A DNA stretch of 64,000 nt. It comes from Saccharomycodes ludwigii. Taxonomy: Eukaryota > Ascomycota > Saccharomycetes > Saccharomycodales > Saccharomycodaceae. The stretch is from the NCBI RefSeq assembly GCF_020623625.1, contig NC_060205.1, positions 241,501-305,500 on the forward strand. Reading direction: 5' to 3'. Shown piece after piece: positions 9,654 to 21,092 of this stretch; positions within the stretch are counted from its first letter, which is position 1; each line of letters begins with the position of its first letter. The position numbers and the translations under genes are program-made. The notes below the pieces were generated by a model. The model was given only the letters and a program-made list of their open reading frames with translations, had not been told where the DNA came from and searched no databases.

Positions 9654-11621
9654 ATGAATTATTATTATTATTTTAATTTTGATCATCATGATATTAATAA
9701 TCCAGATATAAGTGAAAGGTTCATCCCAAAAACTATAAATAAACAAGTTTTAAAAGCCTCACCGGATATAAAGCATTTGGATTTAAATACACAATATCAA
9801 TTAGAACTGCCAATAAGCCATCACAATTTTGAAAGCTTAAATGAGATTTTATCCAATGAATCTGTTAAGTCGAGAATCCAAGTTTTTGCTCAACAATACA
9901 CAGACAAAGTTGCTGCTTTAACATCGGCACTGAAAAATGTTAATAATGAAAAATTTCCCAAAAATTCCATAATTAAACAACCATATAAAGAACAGATAGC
10001 TGAAGCTCTACACTTTCATGCATCACAACCATTCTATAATTATGAGTTAAGATATACGATAGAAAAATTATCTTCAATGTCAACAGAAGAAATCATAAAA
10101 CAACAAAAGCTAAATATCACCAACCCATATTTTATCAATGCTACATTTGAAATCAATAACTTAAAACTATCAACTGAAAAACAAGTTTACTATATATTTT
10201 CCAATTATTTTAAAAAAGATATTCAAAATAATACTTTTATCACTTCAAATAGTTATGATGATTATGGTACAAAAATATTTTCTAAAAAATTGCTACCTTA
10301 TAGAGTTCTAGATGCACCATCATTAAAGAATGATTTTTATTCTAATTTAATTTCTTGGTCCAAAAAAAGCAATAACATAGCAGTTGGGCTAGGTCATGCC
10401 ATATATTTGTGGTCTGAAGGTTCAGGTGCATACTTACTGTTAAGCTCAACGTATCTAGAAAAATATTCAGATTATGTCACCTGTGTTTCATTTTCTCCAA
10501 AAGAAGATTACCTTATAGTGGGTACTAAGCTGGGCAGATTATTACTTTTAAACCAATATAGAAAAGATGACGAAATTGGACTTGAAAGAAATAAGCACCA
10601 ATTATTAAGCGCAGAACTAAAACTTACATTAAATAAAGGGATTTGTTGTATATCTTGGTTTCAAAAAGATACTGCTGCCAACAAATTTTTCTGTGGGGAT
10701 GAAAGCGGTGAAGTTCACTGCATTGAAGTCAATAGGATAGCAAAAACTGTAACGGTTCCCAAAGACGAATTAGATATCATTAGTGAAGTTATTGAAAAAA
10801 TAAGTTCTAATGAAAGTGTTGGAGGGGTAAAGATGGAAAAATCAAGAAAACAATATGAAAGTGTAACAAATCCCGATGTACTGGGAAATCATCTATATAA
10901 AAACAAAAAAAAGGAAAGTGACAGAGAATACGGCTTCAAAACAAAGACTGTCTACTTTTATGAATTAAAGAAATTGGTTAAGTTTAAATGCCAAACTCAA
11001 CAAGTCTGTGGTATTGATCTAAAAGAAGGTGCCAGTGCCAACAATAAATCTTATATTGCAGTAGGCGGCAATGATAACTCTTGTACTCTTTGGAATATAA
11101 CGGACTTGAAAAGCCCACAATTAATGTTTTATTTGCCTCACAAGGCTGCAGTTAAAGCCATTTCCTTTTGCCCATGGGCTTCGTCATTATTAGCTACTGG
11201 CGGTGGCTCAAAAGATAGAACCATAAGATTTTGGCATTCTGAAACGGGGACTTTATTAAGAGAAATACATACAGAAGGACAAATAACCTCATTGATTTGG
11301 TCAACAAGGAAAAAGCAGATTTTGGCTACGTTTGGCTTCGGAAATGTAGACGATCCACTTCTAATTCAATGTTTTTCGTATCCAAAAATGAATATTGTTT
11401 CAGAAGTAAAAGTTGCATTTAATTTAAGAGTTTTAAGCGCTGTGGCATCACCAGACGTTTCATCAATATGTATTGCCACCAATGACGAAACAGTACGGTT
11501 TTATAACCTTTGGAACCCAACAGAAAGTGTAGTTAAAAATTCTCAAGAAAGTGGTATTTACGGTAGTTCAATTATAGAACACAAAGAAGGAATCCAAAAG
11601 TTCACCGAATTAATAAGATAA
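9654..11621 (+). CDS. AMA1: Ama1, meiosis-specific APC/C activator
   Basis: Ama1 is the Cdc20/Cdh1-family activator that directs the anaphase-promoting complex in meiosis and spore-wall formation. I take the first ATG (655 residues); the upstream frame lacks an ATG and is poly-Phe/Leu. A C-box-like SERFIPKT lies near residue 20. LLPYRVLDAPSLKNDFYSNL opens the propeller (about residue 215). WD blades include VAVGGNDNSCTLWNI-type and LATGGGSKDRTIRFWH sequences that match S. cerevisiae Ama1 nearly residue for residue. The protein ends ELIR, an Ile-Arg tail that docks on the APC/C. In S. cerevisiae AMA1 carries an intron spliced only with Mer1; here the frame is open throughout, with no 5' splice site or branch point needed. 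It converges with CCH1 (104 bp). Confidence 0.95.
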   Translation: MNYYYYFNFDHHDINNPDISERFIPKTINKQVLKASPDIKHLDLNTQYQLELPISHHNFESLNEILSNESVKSRIQVFAQQYTDKVAALTSALKNVNNEKFPKNSIIKQPYKEQIAEALHFHASQPFYNYELRYTIEKLSSMSTEEIIKQQKLNITNPYFINATFEINNLKLSTEKQVYYIFSNYFKKDIQNNTFITSNSYDDYGTKIFSKKLLPYRVLDAPSLKNDFYSNLISWSKKSNNIAVGLGHAIYLWSEGSGAYLLLSSTYLEKYSDYVTCVSFSPKEDYLIVGTKLGRLLLLNQYRKDDEIGLERNKHQLLSAELKLTLNKGICCISWFQKDTAANKFFCGDESGEVHCIEVNRIAKTVTVPKDELDIISEVIEKISSNESVGGVKMEKSRKQYESVTNPDVLGNHLYKNKKKESDREYGFKTKTVYFYELKKLVKFKCQTQQVCGIDLKEGASANNKSYIAVGGNDNSCTLWNITDLKSPQLMFYLPHKAAVKAISFCPWASSLLATGGGSKDRTIRFWHSETGTLLREIHTEGQITSLIWSTRKKQILATFGFGNVDDPLLIQCFSYPKMNIVSEVKVAFNLRVLSAVASPDVSSICIATNDETVRFYNLWNPTESVVKNSQESGIYGSSIIEHKEGIQKFTELIR

Positions 11622-11725
11622 AAAAATATATATAAATAATTGGACTTTATTGTTTGTAAATGAATTAATATATAATAATAAAAATAATAAAAATATTTTT
11701 ATAAAACTTAAATGCTCCTATATAA

Positions 11726-14700
11726 TCATGCAAAAGGATTTTTTGGATCGTCATCAATATCACTTGAAGTCCTAATGTTTGTTTTCCTCTTCCAATGCCT
11801 ATCAGGCTCTACAGGTGACCATACGTATGTATCAAATTGGACATTAACTGGCGTAGACACCATGCTATTTGATCTGGAAGGATCTTCAAAAGGGTTCATA
11901 TACTCAGTTGCGTTTATTTTGGGTTGGAAAGGATTTAATGAACTGTAAGAACCTTCTCTTTGAAAAGATTCGTTAGGATTAATATTTTCATTAGTATTAT
12001 TTTCGTTTTCCTTTTTTAAATCCTTCAAATATTTTTTATATTTGTATCGAGTGATAATCATGTCCAAGACATCTAATGCCCTATGGTTTGTAATAATTTT
12101 ATCAACAATGTCTCTTGTATAAGTCCATTTTACATACTCATCAATAACCAAACACTGTTGGGCATCATAGCACGTGTATAACGGTAATTGTTGTAGTAAT
12201 TTAGACATCTTAACGGCACCATATTCTGAATGTGTTTCATAAACCTCTTGAATAAACCTTCTATAATTTAAATTTCTCCTTGTAACTTTAACTAGGTCTA
12301 CATTCTCCAATTCTCTATTCAATCCAAGTAAATCAACTTGGACATTATATGGATCATTTGGATCAATTTTCATGTAATTTGTAACTAAATTATTAATAGT
12401 TAATCTTCCTTCCCATAACTTAAAGGATAAAGGACCATCAAAGGAACGCATCAAAGAAGGTAGTTTTTGATAAGGGATGTAGCCTACTCCATCTGGATCA
12501 ATCTCCTTCCAAGCTTTCTTAAATTTCGAGATTTCATGCCTATTAACTACTGATTTTGTAGCACTCGTCTGATACACATAAGAAAAATTTTGCACAATCA
12601 ATGATATAAACATATTAAGAAATATGTACATCGAAATAATGTTCCAAGACATCATCAAGGTTAGTGCATAGCCCGAGTTTCCACAATCAGTTTCTCCGGT
12701 CGTGTCATCAGTGTAACAAAAGGGCTGCTCAACGGTCAAATCGTTCATTATGTAATTCCAACCTTCTCCAAAACTACATCTAAAAAGCAAAATAAGCCCC
12801 TTTGCTATAGTCCTAAAATTAATGTTATCCGAAGTATTTTCGCCAAGTCTCGTCATCCCAAATATTTGGTTCATGGCAATAGCATAGACTAAAAACAAAA
12901 TAAACCATGTATACGTCAATGATGCAATTGATGGCAAACTTGCAACTGCAGTAGAAACCAGCTCCTGCAATATGCTGTTTTGAGGTATAACAAATAAAAA
13001 TATTGCCAATTGAAAAAGGTTCGTGATATTCGTAAACCCAGTGACATATCTAAACCAGACCAACTGGACTATATTGGAAATAAACGCAAAGATAAGTATC
13101 ACGGATCTAACAATATTCCAGTTATTCAATTTATATATTTTATAGCCTTTCCCATAAAAATAAAAAAAGTCATTGAACACCAATAAGAACGTAGTAACAG
13201 TAAACCATACCTGGTTATAATATTGGAATTTCGAATCCTGCACAAAATGGAACACTAAAAGCCCTAAAATGTGCACATGCAAAACTATTTGTAGACATGA
13301 AGAATAAACAATGTTTTTTTGCTCAACTGCAAGATTGTAACACACTCTTCTGAATCTGGACATTTCAAACATATTTGGAACTGCCTCTGGACGAACCTGC
13401 GACAACAATTTAGAAACCTCCAACCATGATTTTTCTTTAATGGTGTAAAATGCAGTCCCCGTTGATTTACTATGGTGTGTAATAATCAAAGACACAAAAA
13501 AGGTTAAAATGAAAACAATACTAACAAAGTTAAACAAAATCACAAAAATCCCATTTTCAGGTGTAGCAAAAGTTGCGGTGGGTGACCCTACCCCACTACT
13601 GTTCATAGCATTCTCTAGTAAATCTACCCAGCCTTCTAAAGATACAATTTCAAATAAAGACTTAAATGCCTTGGAAAAAGAATTAAATTGTAAAGGTGGT
13701 TCTTGATATACCCTTGGCATCAAAATATCCCAATTATAAACCGTACTGCTGAACTCATTATAGCACGAAGCTAAACCTAAACTATTGTCATTGCATACGC
13801 CCAATCTTCCTCGTAGTAAGTGGATGCCCCACACCGCAAATGGAAACAATAAAGTCATTGCAATGGCACATGCACTTGCAATCTCAGCCACACCATCAAG
13901 TAGAACAGAATTAAACGTACTCCGTGCAGTTTCGCTAATAGTGATGCATCTTAACACTCTAAGCGCTGTCAACCCTCTGATAGCTCTCGATAAGTAACCA
14001 TTGTTTAACGATAACGCAATAAAATTTATCCACATAGAAACCAAGACGACAAAATCTATACGATTCCAAGAGTTTTTCAAATATGCATTGGGACAGAGCA
14101 AAACACCATCAGCTATTGTTTTTATTACAAACTCTAAAGTAAAAACACCAACAAAAAACCCATCCAGTGGAATAAACCAATTCCACTCGTCATTGTATGT
14201 TGCTCTATTTAGTGGAGTAAAATAACAGGTAGTAACCACCATGGCAATAGTAACAATAAGGGTAAATCCAGTGAAAACATCACGCTCCCAATGGAAAAAA
14301 AATCTGTTGCGATCCACTTTGTTAGTTTCGTCAATGATAAATTTAGTTCCATCAAATCTGTTACCTAAACTAGAAGGTACAAGTCTCTGACAAAACCTCC
14401 TGAGCCGATGGTTTGGTAGAAAGAAAAAATAGGTGCTATTATAAGTGGGATGTTCCAACAAATACGAAATTTTTTCATCTTCATGGTCATTCAATCTAAG
14501 TACAATATTTTTTCCATTTGTAGAATCCACAGAATCTGATTGTGTCACAACAATTTCTGTATTTTTTGAAAATGGGTTTTCATGAAATATCGTATTTGCC
14601 ATTGTGCGTTCTAATATTTTGTTTTTGTACATAATTAGCATATGCCACAAGGAAGAACTAGCGTGGTCTTTAGGGTCACTGGAAAACTCTTCAATATCCT

Positions 14701-16975
14701 TAGCAATACTCATAATGGCCGTACCACGTAATAAAAACTGTTGAAAATCCTTTGGATTTTCATAGGTTGATTTAGAAAAAAGCTTTCTTTTAATCCTGGT
14801 CAAAAGGGGAACATTTGTAAAATTTTTTATTTTTTCCGGATAAATATGTTTAATGTAGTGTTTAACTTGTAATTTTTTTTTATCCTTCTCCTCAACATCG
14901 AAACTCTCAGCGATTAAAGCAATGAAAATATTCAAAACCACGTTGTAGGAAAGAATAAACCATAAAATCAACATTGCTGAACCACAAAATGCCGCAAACT
15001 TAGTGGGCGAGTATTGTTGCAAAGCATATAAAATATCAGTCCAATTTTCCGTTGATGATATTGCATATAAGCTTATAAAACTGTTTGACAAAGAAAACAT
15101 GCCAAGTTGATTATCATCTTCATCGGAAATTGGGATAACCCCTTCAAAATAAATACTTATGATAATAGACGCTAGAATCAAAAAAACGAAATAAAACGCA
15201 ACTAAATCCCAAATAAACTCAAAATTCTTAAGCACAGACATCCATAAATCTCTAGTAAAACTAACAGCTAAAATAAGTCGGTATATCCTACTAACTTGAA
15301 AGGCATATAGCCAATTATAATTTTGACCCAATGCTACGCGCACACTTGGAATGTTGATCACAAATGTAATAAGGGCAATGCATAAATCGTAAACATAGAG
15401 AGGTTTGGCTAAAAATAGCCAAAAATTAAATGAGTATATGAATATTCTAATAATCGATTCAGCAAGTAACAAACTGGCTACAACTTCACTTATAACATAC
15501 AACTTATGAACATGTTCTGGAGTTGAGTGACTTTTTAAAGTTGTTCCTGCGACTAAATCCACAACAATAGCTATAATGAAAATAAATTCAATCTTTCCGT
15601 AAAGTTTAACACATTTCCACATAAATTGCGGCATTTTTCTTCTCGATGCCATTTTCTTGAAGAAATTTATAATGTACTTGGAAATCCTAATTGGCCAAAA
15701 TCCCTCTTTTGGATTGGGTCGCTTTTTTTTCTTTTTTTGGATATCATTGGATAAATGGAATGATTCCACTAAAACTGCAATTAACAAATTGGCCATCCAG
15801 ATAGTCAAGATGAAAACAGAAGCAATGAAAAATATGGAAGCAGCCATATTATCACTATCCATGGTATAATACATCAAATCAGTAAAAGTGTTGGCACTTA
15901 TAATGACAAAAATTAGTTCCATTGAATTTAGAATATTGTCAAAACTAACACGACCATTGTATGGATTGTTAGAGGAAATACATTTTGAATTTGCAGGGCA
16001 CAAATAGCCTTTAGAATAGGGTCCCTTAGTTCCATCCTCATATTCATATGGCAGTTTTTTGTTAGTATTGGCTTCAAGATATCCACCGCAGAATTGAAAC
16101 TCATTTAGATAGGTGTCATTTGGATTGTCAGGATTTATCCAAACACATTGTCTTCTAAAAGATCCTCTAAAACTTTGCACACCTAAAACAGCAAAAAACA
16201 CCCAAAAATATAAAAGCATAAATCCAACTTTCAACAACTGAGGAAACCCGTATTTTAGGCTCTTTAGTACGGATGCAAACCCACTATCAATATCAGTTAA
16301 TTTCATTATTCTCAATGCACCCAAAGCTTTGAAAATTCTTACACCATATATAAAGTCAAAATTATTAATGGCAAAAAATAGACTAATCCAGTAAAATATG
16401 GTGGATAGTAGGTCAATTCTGTTCCAACTAGACCTCAAAAAAGCTCTTGGTATTTGGAATTCAGTCGGAAGTAACTTGTGCAAATTATTATTTCCAGAAA
16501 ATGTAACTTTACTCCTTTTTAAAAAAAAGTCATATTTAATAGGCTTGAGTTTAAATGGAAGTATAAAATTGACTATACGATGACCATAATTACTTTCTAG
16601 AAAGTTTTTTAATTTATATAGCCCAAAAAGCTGAGCTACACCCTTGTAGGGCTTTCCATAAGCCTCAAGCAATTCGGAATCATCCCACAGACCAAAAGCA
16701 ATACATTTTAGGATTATTTCTATGGAAAATATAGCATTAAAATATATGGCAACAATATCAGCCCAATTGGACCCATAATTAAACAATGCATTATTTTCGA
16801 CCGGGTTGTTATATCTATATCCTAAAATAATAGCGTAGGTTAATAAAAGCCCGGGAGAAGCATATTTATAAAATGGATGTAATAAAATCCTGGCACATAA
16901 CAAACGTAGGCTATTGTATGGGTGAAAGAATCTTAAGGACTTTCCATATAAAATTAATGGGTACTTAATATTATT

Positions 16976-17007
<32 letters not shown>

Positions 17008-17788
17008 TATTATTATCACCTGGACCATTTCTGCCTTCATCATCCGAAAAGTGAAGTTGTTCAGTTGATTCTGTGTTTTGTGTATTTTCCTTTTTGTCCC
17101 TACCTTTTGTAGCCAAGTTTAGTTTTTTCAATTCAATATTTTCGTAGTAAGAATTTAAACTTATGACCTCTAGATTATCGTTATCTTGAGAAGATAAGTT
17201 TCTAGTATTTGCATTGGCATTTGGTGATATAGTTTCTTCCTGCTCTTCCTCATCCTCATCATTCTTAACATATGCTCGTTCGTCCTCTGAATCATCTAAA
17301 CTTAAATCACCCTTTGAGGAATTAAGCCAGCTGGATCTTTTTAGTGAAAGTGCATCTTTAACATTATTTTGAATCTCTATAAACTCATTGCTATACTCAT
17401 TATTAATATTGGAAACTAATCTAGCCGATTGAAGATCTATATTATTGGAAAGGATGGAGGCTATATCTGCATGGCTTTTATTATTGGAAAGGACGGAGGC
17501 TATATCTGTATGGTTTTTATTATTGGATGGAATATCATGTGATAAAGTTGAATTTTCATTTGCAAAAGATCCATTTAAACTTAATTTTGATCTGTTTATG
17601 GATAATATTTCGGTAATATCTTTTGCTGTTGAAAGTTTAGAGTTGACATCTTGATGTTGTGAGTTTTGAACATAATCATCCTCTTGGACAAAAGTTGGTT
17701 TTGAAATGTTAAAGTGAGGAATTGTTTGCTTGTTTCTATGTGCTGAGGAGGATCCTTCCTCATCTTCATTGTGTTTAAATGGATTCAT
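11726..17788 (-). CDS. CCH1: Cch1, voltage-gated high-affinity Ca2+ channel alpha subunit
   Basis: Cch1 is the plasma-membrane pore of the high-affinity calcium influx system. It works with Mid1 (and Ecm7) during mating-factor, ER and cold stress. The 2020-residue protein (2039 in S. cerevisiae) has an acidic disordered N-terminus with a poly-Asp run near 262-271, then four six-helix repeats. Pore loops are visible as SANTFTDLM (I, about 632), STENWTDIL (II, about 914), SLEGWVDLL (III, about 1383) and SFGEGWNYI (IV, about 1673). Repeats II-IV have the Glu of the calcium filter and repeat I has Asn, as far as I can align. An S4-like charged helix is clear in repeat III (RAIRGLTALRVLRC). An EF-hand-like DPDGVGYIPYQKL follows repeat IV (about 1763), as in animal Cav channels. 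GPI1 is its neighbour in S. cerevisiae too. Confidence 0.97.
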
Positions 17789-18058
17789 TGAAGTTTGTTT
17801 GTTTTTTTTTTTTTTTTTTCAACTCTAGACACTGAATTTATGGTTAAGGGTTTATAAAAAAAATGGCACCTGCCTCTAACAAGAACTTAGAAAATCCTTT
17901 TGTGTATCAAGGTTTCTATTAGGTTAGATACGGTTTTGAATAAACAAAATTATTGTATGACCATTTTATAATTTGACTTTGAAATAGAATACATGATGAA
18001 ATTAGAAATGCGATCAAATAATTTCCTAATATGTTCAATTAGCGTTATAAATAAAAGT

Positions 18059-18100
<42 letters not shown>

Positions 18101-18317
18101 AAATAAAAAAAAAAAGCAGAATATCCGTTATCCGTCATTTGACAATCTTGCCGTCCATAATTAATAAAATCATTGAAATAAAAAATTTTGGTTTATCTTA
18201 TATCGCAAATCTAAACTAAAGTATTTTCAATCAATTTTCTGAAACCTTTTTGTACATAATTTAAATAACTTAAAACTAAGCAATGCTTATCATTCCCAAT
18301 CCTTAATAACAACATTA
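17789..18317. other. Divergent CCH1/GPI1 promoter gap
   Basis: No gene seen. T15 lies just upstream of CCH1 and a near-continuous A tract of about 37 at 18062-18098. A tandem ATCCGTTATCCGTC word at 18122-18135 resembles the TCCG-rich patches elsewhere in the window. ATGATGA at 17993 could mimic a snoRNA C box, but no suitable D box or terminal stem follows. Confidence 0.6.
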
Positions 18318-20168
18318 ATGTCCATTAAACTGCAAATATATTGGCCCTCGTCATTTTCATATGATATAAATAGAAATGCCAAAAGTAAAGTAATAGGTCT
18401 TTCTTTATTAGCAGATCAATGTTTACACATATTTGTTGTTTTATCCATTATACCCACCTCAAACTTTAAGGGATTAAGAAAAAACAATTATGCACACTAT
18501 GAAATGTTGGGAGATATTGATGAAAATTGTGAGTTTCATTGCAAAAATAAAAAATATGAAATCATTATATTTGCTATTCCCAACATGCGGCGAATGCAAT
18601 TTTATTCATTAAGACCTATAGAATTATCCGTCGAAAAATCCTTTGCGAATGGTATTAATAATTCTGAAATCCAAAATAGGCAGTTTGACTGTGAGAATTA
18701 TGCTAAGTTACAGTCACTTTGCCTGCAATACAATAAAAGGAAGGATTTAGATTTTCAAAAGATTTTAAATAAATTGAATTTATATGAATTGCAGTTAAAA
18801 ATATTTGAACAAGAATACCAAGAATATAAAGCCCCAGTGGGTATATTAAAAAATTTAAAAATATTTTCGACATCAGCATGCAACCTGCTTTATTTGCATG
18901 CATTGATTAAAAAAGTTGTCATTATTTTTGTTTTGTTTCTTAGATTGCTCTGTGAAATTTGGTTTAAATTTTGCGCTATAACTAAATTGGAAATTTTTTC
19001 TATTACTGCGTTGCAAATCAACTTGCGTTGTCAACAGATTTGTTATTTTCCCTTGCAATATTTAAACATTCAAAAAAGGAAAAAAGAAGTGCAAATACTT
19101 TCCTCGGATAACCCATGTGCTAGCTATCCGCATTATATTAGGTTTTACAACACTATGTGGCTAATAATTAATGATATTTCATTTGGAATAACCTTAAACT
19201 CATTTTTGATAATGAACTCGGAGAAAATATCAATTTTTTTAAATTACTATTTAGAACTATGTTTTGTAACCACAGTAAGGAAAATTACCATATTTTTGAG
19301 TAATTCTCCCTTGGGGATCAAGTTAAATTATGAATTAGCGAAATTCTTGAGTGATTTATTTTTATGGATAATAGATTTTTGCCATGAAATGTATATTAAA
19401 TTTGCAATATCCCCCAAAATATTGTCACTTTTGATTAAAACAATGGGCTACAGTAGTTATATTTGTGGGGCTACATTTGCGCTTTCATTGATGATTGATT
19501 TTCTATCGTTGTTAACATTGCACTTACAACTATTTTATAGAATTTCATCTAAAATATACAAATGGCAATTGAATATAATGATATCTTTATTTTACCTATT
19601 TTGTGGGAAGAAAAGAAATGTTCTAAGAAAAAGAGTGGACAAGAACCACTTCCCACTCGATGTTTTATTAATGGGTATATTAATTTTCATAATATTGGTG
19701 TTTTTGTTGCCTACTGTATCGGCATTTTATTTATCGTATTCTGCATTTGAAATGTTTGTTATTACAATTGAAGTCTGGTTGGAAACCATAGTCATGTTGT
19801 TGAATCATTTCCCACTTTTCGTTTTGATGTTGAAAATTAAGGAACCAAGTAGGGTTCCTGGTGGAATATTGTTTAAAATTAATAATAAAAGAACTAGCAA
19901 CTTTTGTGATTTAGAATTGAAAAGCACTAGTTTATCTGTAAGCTTAATGTTTAAAAATTTCTCTAAGTTGACCCACGAGTTATCCAGTGAATATTTTTCC
20001 ATCAGGACTTTGAAAAACATTATATCTGGCGATAGAATATATGTTAACAGAAACCAGTTATACGTAATGCTATACTCTTCTTTGCCTCCAAAAGTAATTG
20101 GTATTAGCGAATTAAGAAAATTGTTGCGAGTAAGAGAGGCAAGTCGTGTAGACACAAAATATGAATAA
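18318..20168 (+). CDS. GPI1: Gpi1, subunit of GPI-GlcNAc transferase (PIG-Q)
   Basis: Gpi1 is a multi-pass ER subunit of the GPI-GnT complex (with Gpi3, Gpi2, Gpi15, Gpi19, Eri1), which moves GlcNAc from UDP-GlcNAc to phosphatidylinositol, the first step of GPI anchor synthesis. The protein has 616 residues (609 in S. cerevisiae). Long matches run through the second half: LRCQQICYFPLQYL (about 237-250), FYNTMWLIINDISFGITL, NSPLGIKLNYELAKFLSDLFLWIIDF, FYRISSKIYKWQLNIMISLFYLFCGKKRNVLRKRVD, LNHFPLFVLMLKIKEPSRVPGGI, and the end YVMLYSSLPPKVIG. Several membrane helices are obvious between about residues 190 and 500. It converges with RSM27 (220 bp). Order CCH1-GPI1-RSM27-RPS0 equals S. cerevisiae YGR217-214. 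Confidence 0.95.
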   Translation: MSIKLQIYWPSSFSYDINRNAKSKVIGLSLLADQCLHIFVVLSIIPTSNFKGLRKNNYAHYEMLGDIDENCEFHCKNKKYEIIIFAIPNMRRMQFYSLRPIELSVEKSFANGINNSEIQNRQFDCENYAKLQSLCLQYNKRKDLDFQKILNKLNLYELQLKIFEQEYQEYKAPVGILKNLKIFSTSACNLLYLHALIKKVVIIFVLFLRLLCEIWFKFCAITKLEIFSITALQINLRCQQICYFPLQYLNIQKRKKEVQILSSDNPCASYPHYIRFYNTMWLIINDISFGITLNSFLIMNSEKISIFLNYYLELCFVTTVRKITIFLSNSPLGIKLNYELAKFLSDLFLWIIDFCHEMYIKFAISPKILSLLIKTMGYSSYICGATFALSLMIDFLSLLTLHLQLFYRISSKIYKWQLNIMISLFYLFCGKKRNVLRKRVDKNHFPLDVLLMGILIFIILVFLLPTVSAFYLSYSAFEMFVITIEVWLETIVMLLNHFPLFVLMLKIKEPSRVPGGILFKINNKRTSNFCDLELKSTSLSVSLMFKNFSKLTHELSSEYFSIRTLKNIISGDRIYVNRNQLYVMLYSSLPPKVIGISELRKLLRVREASRVDTKYE

Positions 20169-20388
20169 GTTCAATTACCGAATTGTTTTTTATTATTGTT
20201 ACTGTTCTTTTTAGTGAGTTTCCCATTTTTGTAAGTATGCAAAGAAACTTTTATATTTATATTTATATTTATATTATATATATATATATATGTACATGAA
20301 TTATTCTTTTAAAAAGAAAAAATAAAGGGAGAGGGAGCATTAACCATGCAAGATATGCCTCTCAACATGATTTAACAACATATGCCAT

Positions 20389-20715
20389 CTACTTTCTCTT
20401 TTTCGTCTTATTCTTCCCACCATTAACTTCCTTCTTCTTTGGTGGAGCACCTTTACCTCTACGTCTTTTGGCCTGATTCATGGATAATCTATATTCTTCA
20501 TTCTTATCAACGAAATTAAAGTCAGGGTATAATATTTTTAAATGTTTAAATTTGATGAAATCTGGATTGCCATAATATTCTGCAATGGATGGACCTTTTA
20601 ATCTTTTGGACAAAATTTTGGCACCAGTTCTAACATTGGTCTGGTTGAAGTTTTGGTCGAATATTCTTGCTGAAGTTTCTGCTAACTTTAATAATCTATT
20701 TTTAGGGATAGACAT
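20389..20715 (-). CDS. RSM27: Mitochondrial small-subunit ribosomal protein mS33 (Rsm27)
   Basis: Rsm27 is mS33 of the mitochondrial ribosome 37S subunit. The 108-residue protein aligns end to end with S. cerevisiae Rsm27 (110 residues): [75 protein letters not shown], then a Lys-rich tail. There is no separate cleavable presequence, as is usual for this protein. The promoter gap holds a perfect Reb1-type word (CGGGTAA, 20942-20948) and a Cbf1-type TCACGTG (20971-20977). Confidence 0.95.
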   Translation of the reverse strand: MSIPKNRLLKLAETSARIFDQNFNQTNVRTGAKILSKRLKGPSIAEYYGNPDFIKFKHLKILYPDFNFVDKNEEYRLSMNQAKRRRGKGAPPKKKEVNGGKNKTKKRK

Positions 20716-21092
20716 TATGAAAAGAGACTAGATTGTTATGTTATTGCTAATCTTTTTTGATATCTCAATTTTTTTTTTTTTATGATAATGATAGGTAAGA
20801 TCATAATTAGATTAAAGTTAAAACCTAAAAGTGTGTCCACAACTTTCGACCGAAGGAACGCAAAAAAAAAAAAGAAAAAAAAAAAAAAAGTAAAGCAAAA
20901 AAGTATAAATGAAATCTGTTTATTTTCTAAAGTTGGCTGGGCGGGTAAAAACAGTAAAAAACTATTCAAATCACGTGCTTGTCTTTTTTTCTTTTTTTTT
21001 GTTCTTATAAAAAAGATATTAAAAGTTATACATATATATTAATTATATAAAAAAAAAATTGAAATTGTATAAACATATATATGTTAAACCGC
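20716..21092. other. RSM27 promoter / RPS0 3' gap
   Basis: No gene seen. Upstream of RSM27 lie CGGGTAA (Reb1 core, 20942-20948) and TCACGTG (E-box for Cbf1, 20971-20977), about 30 bp apart and some 230-260 bp from the start codon. Both are exact consensus cores, but binding is inferred. A tracts fill 20863-20890. The end near 21092 is the RPS0 3' region. Confidence 0.6.

Noticed and set aside
17993-18240. C/D snoRNA candidate (+ strand ATGATGA with a CTGA about 240 nt away)
   Set aside because: Too far apart, split by a long A tract, and no terminal stem.
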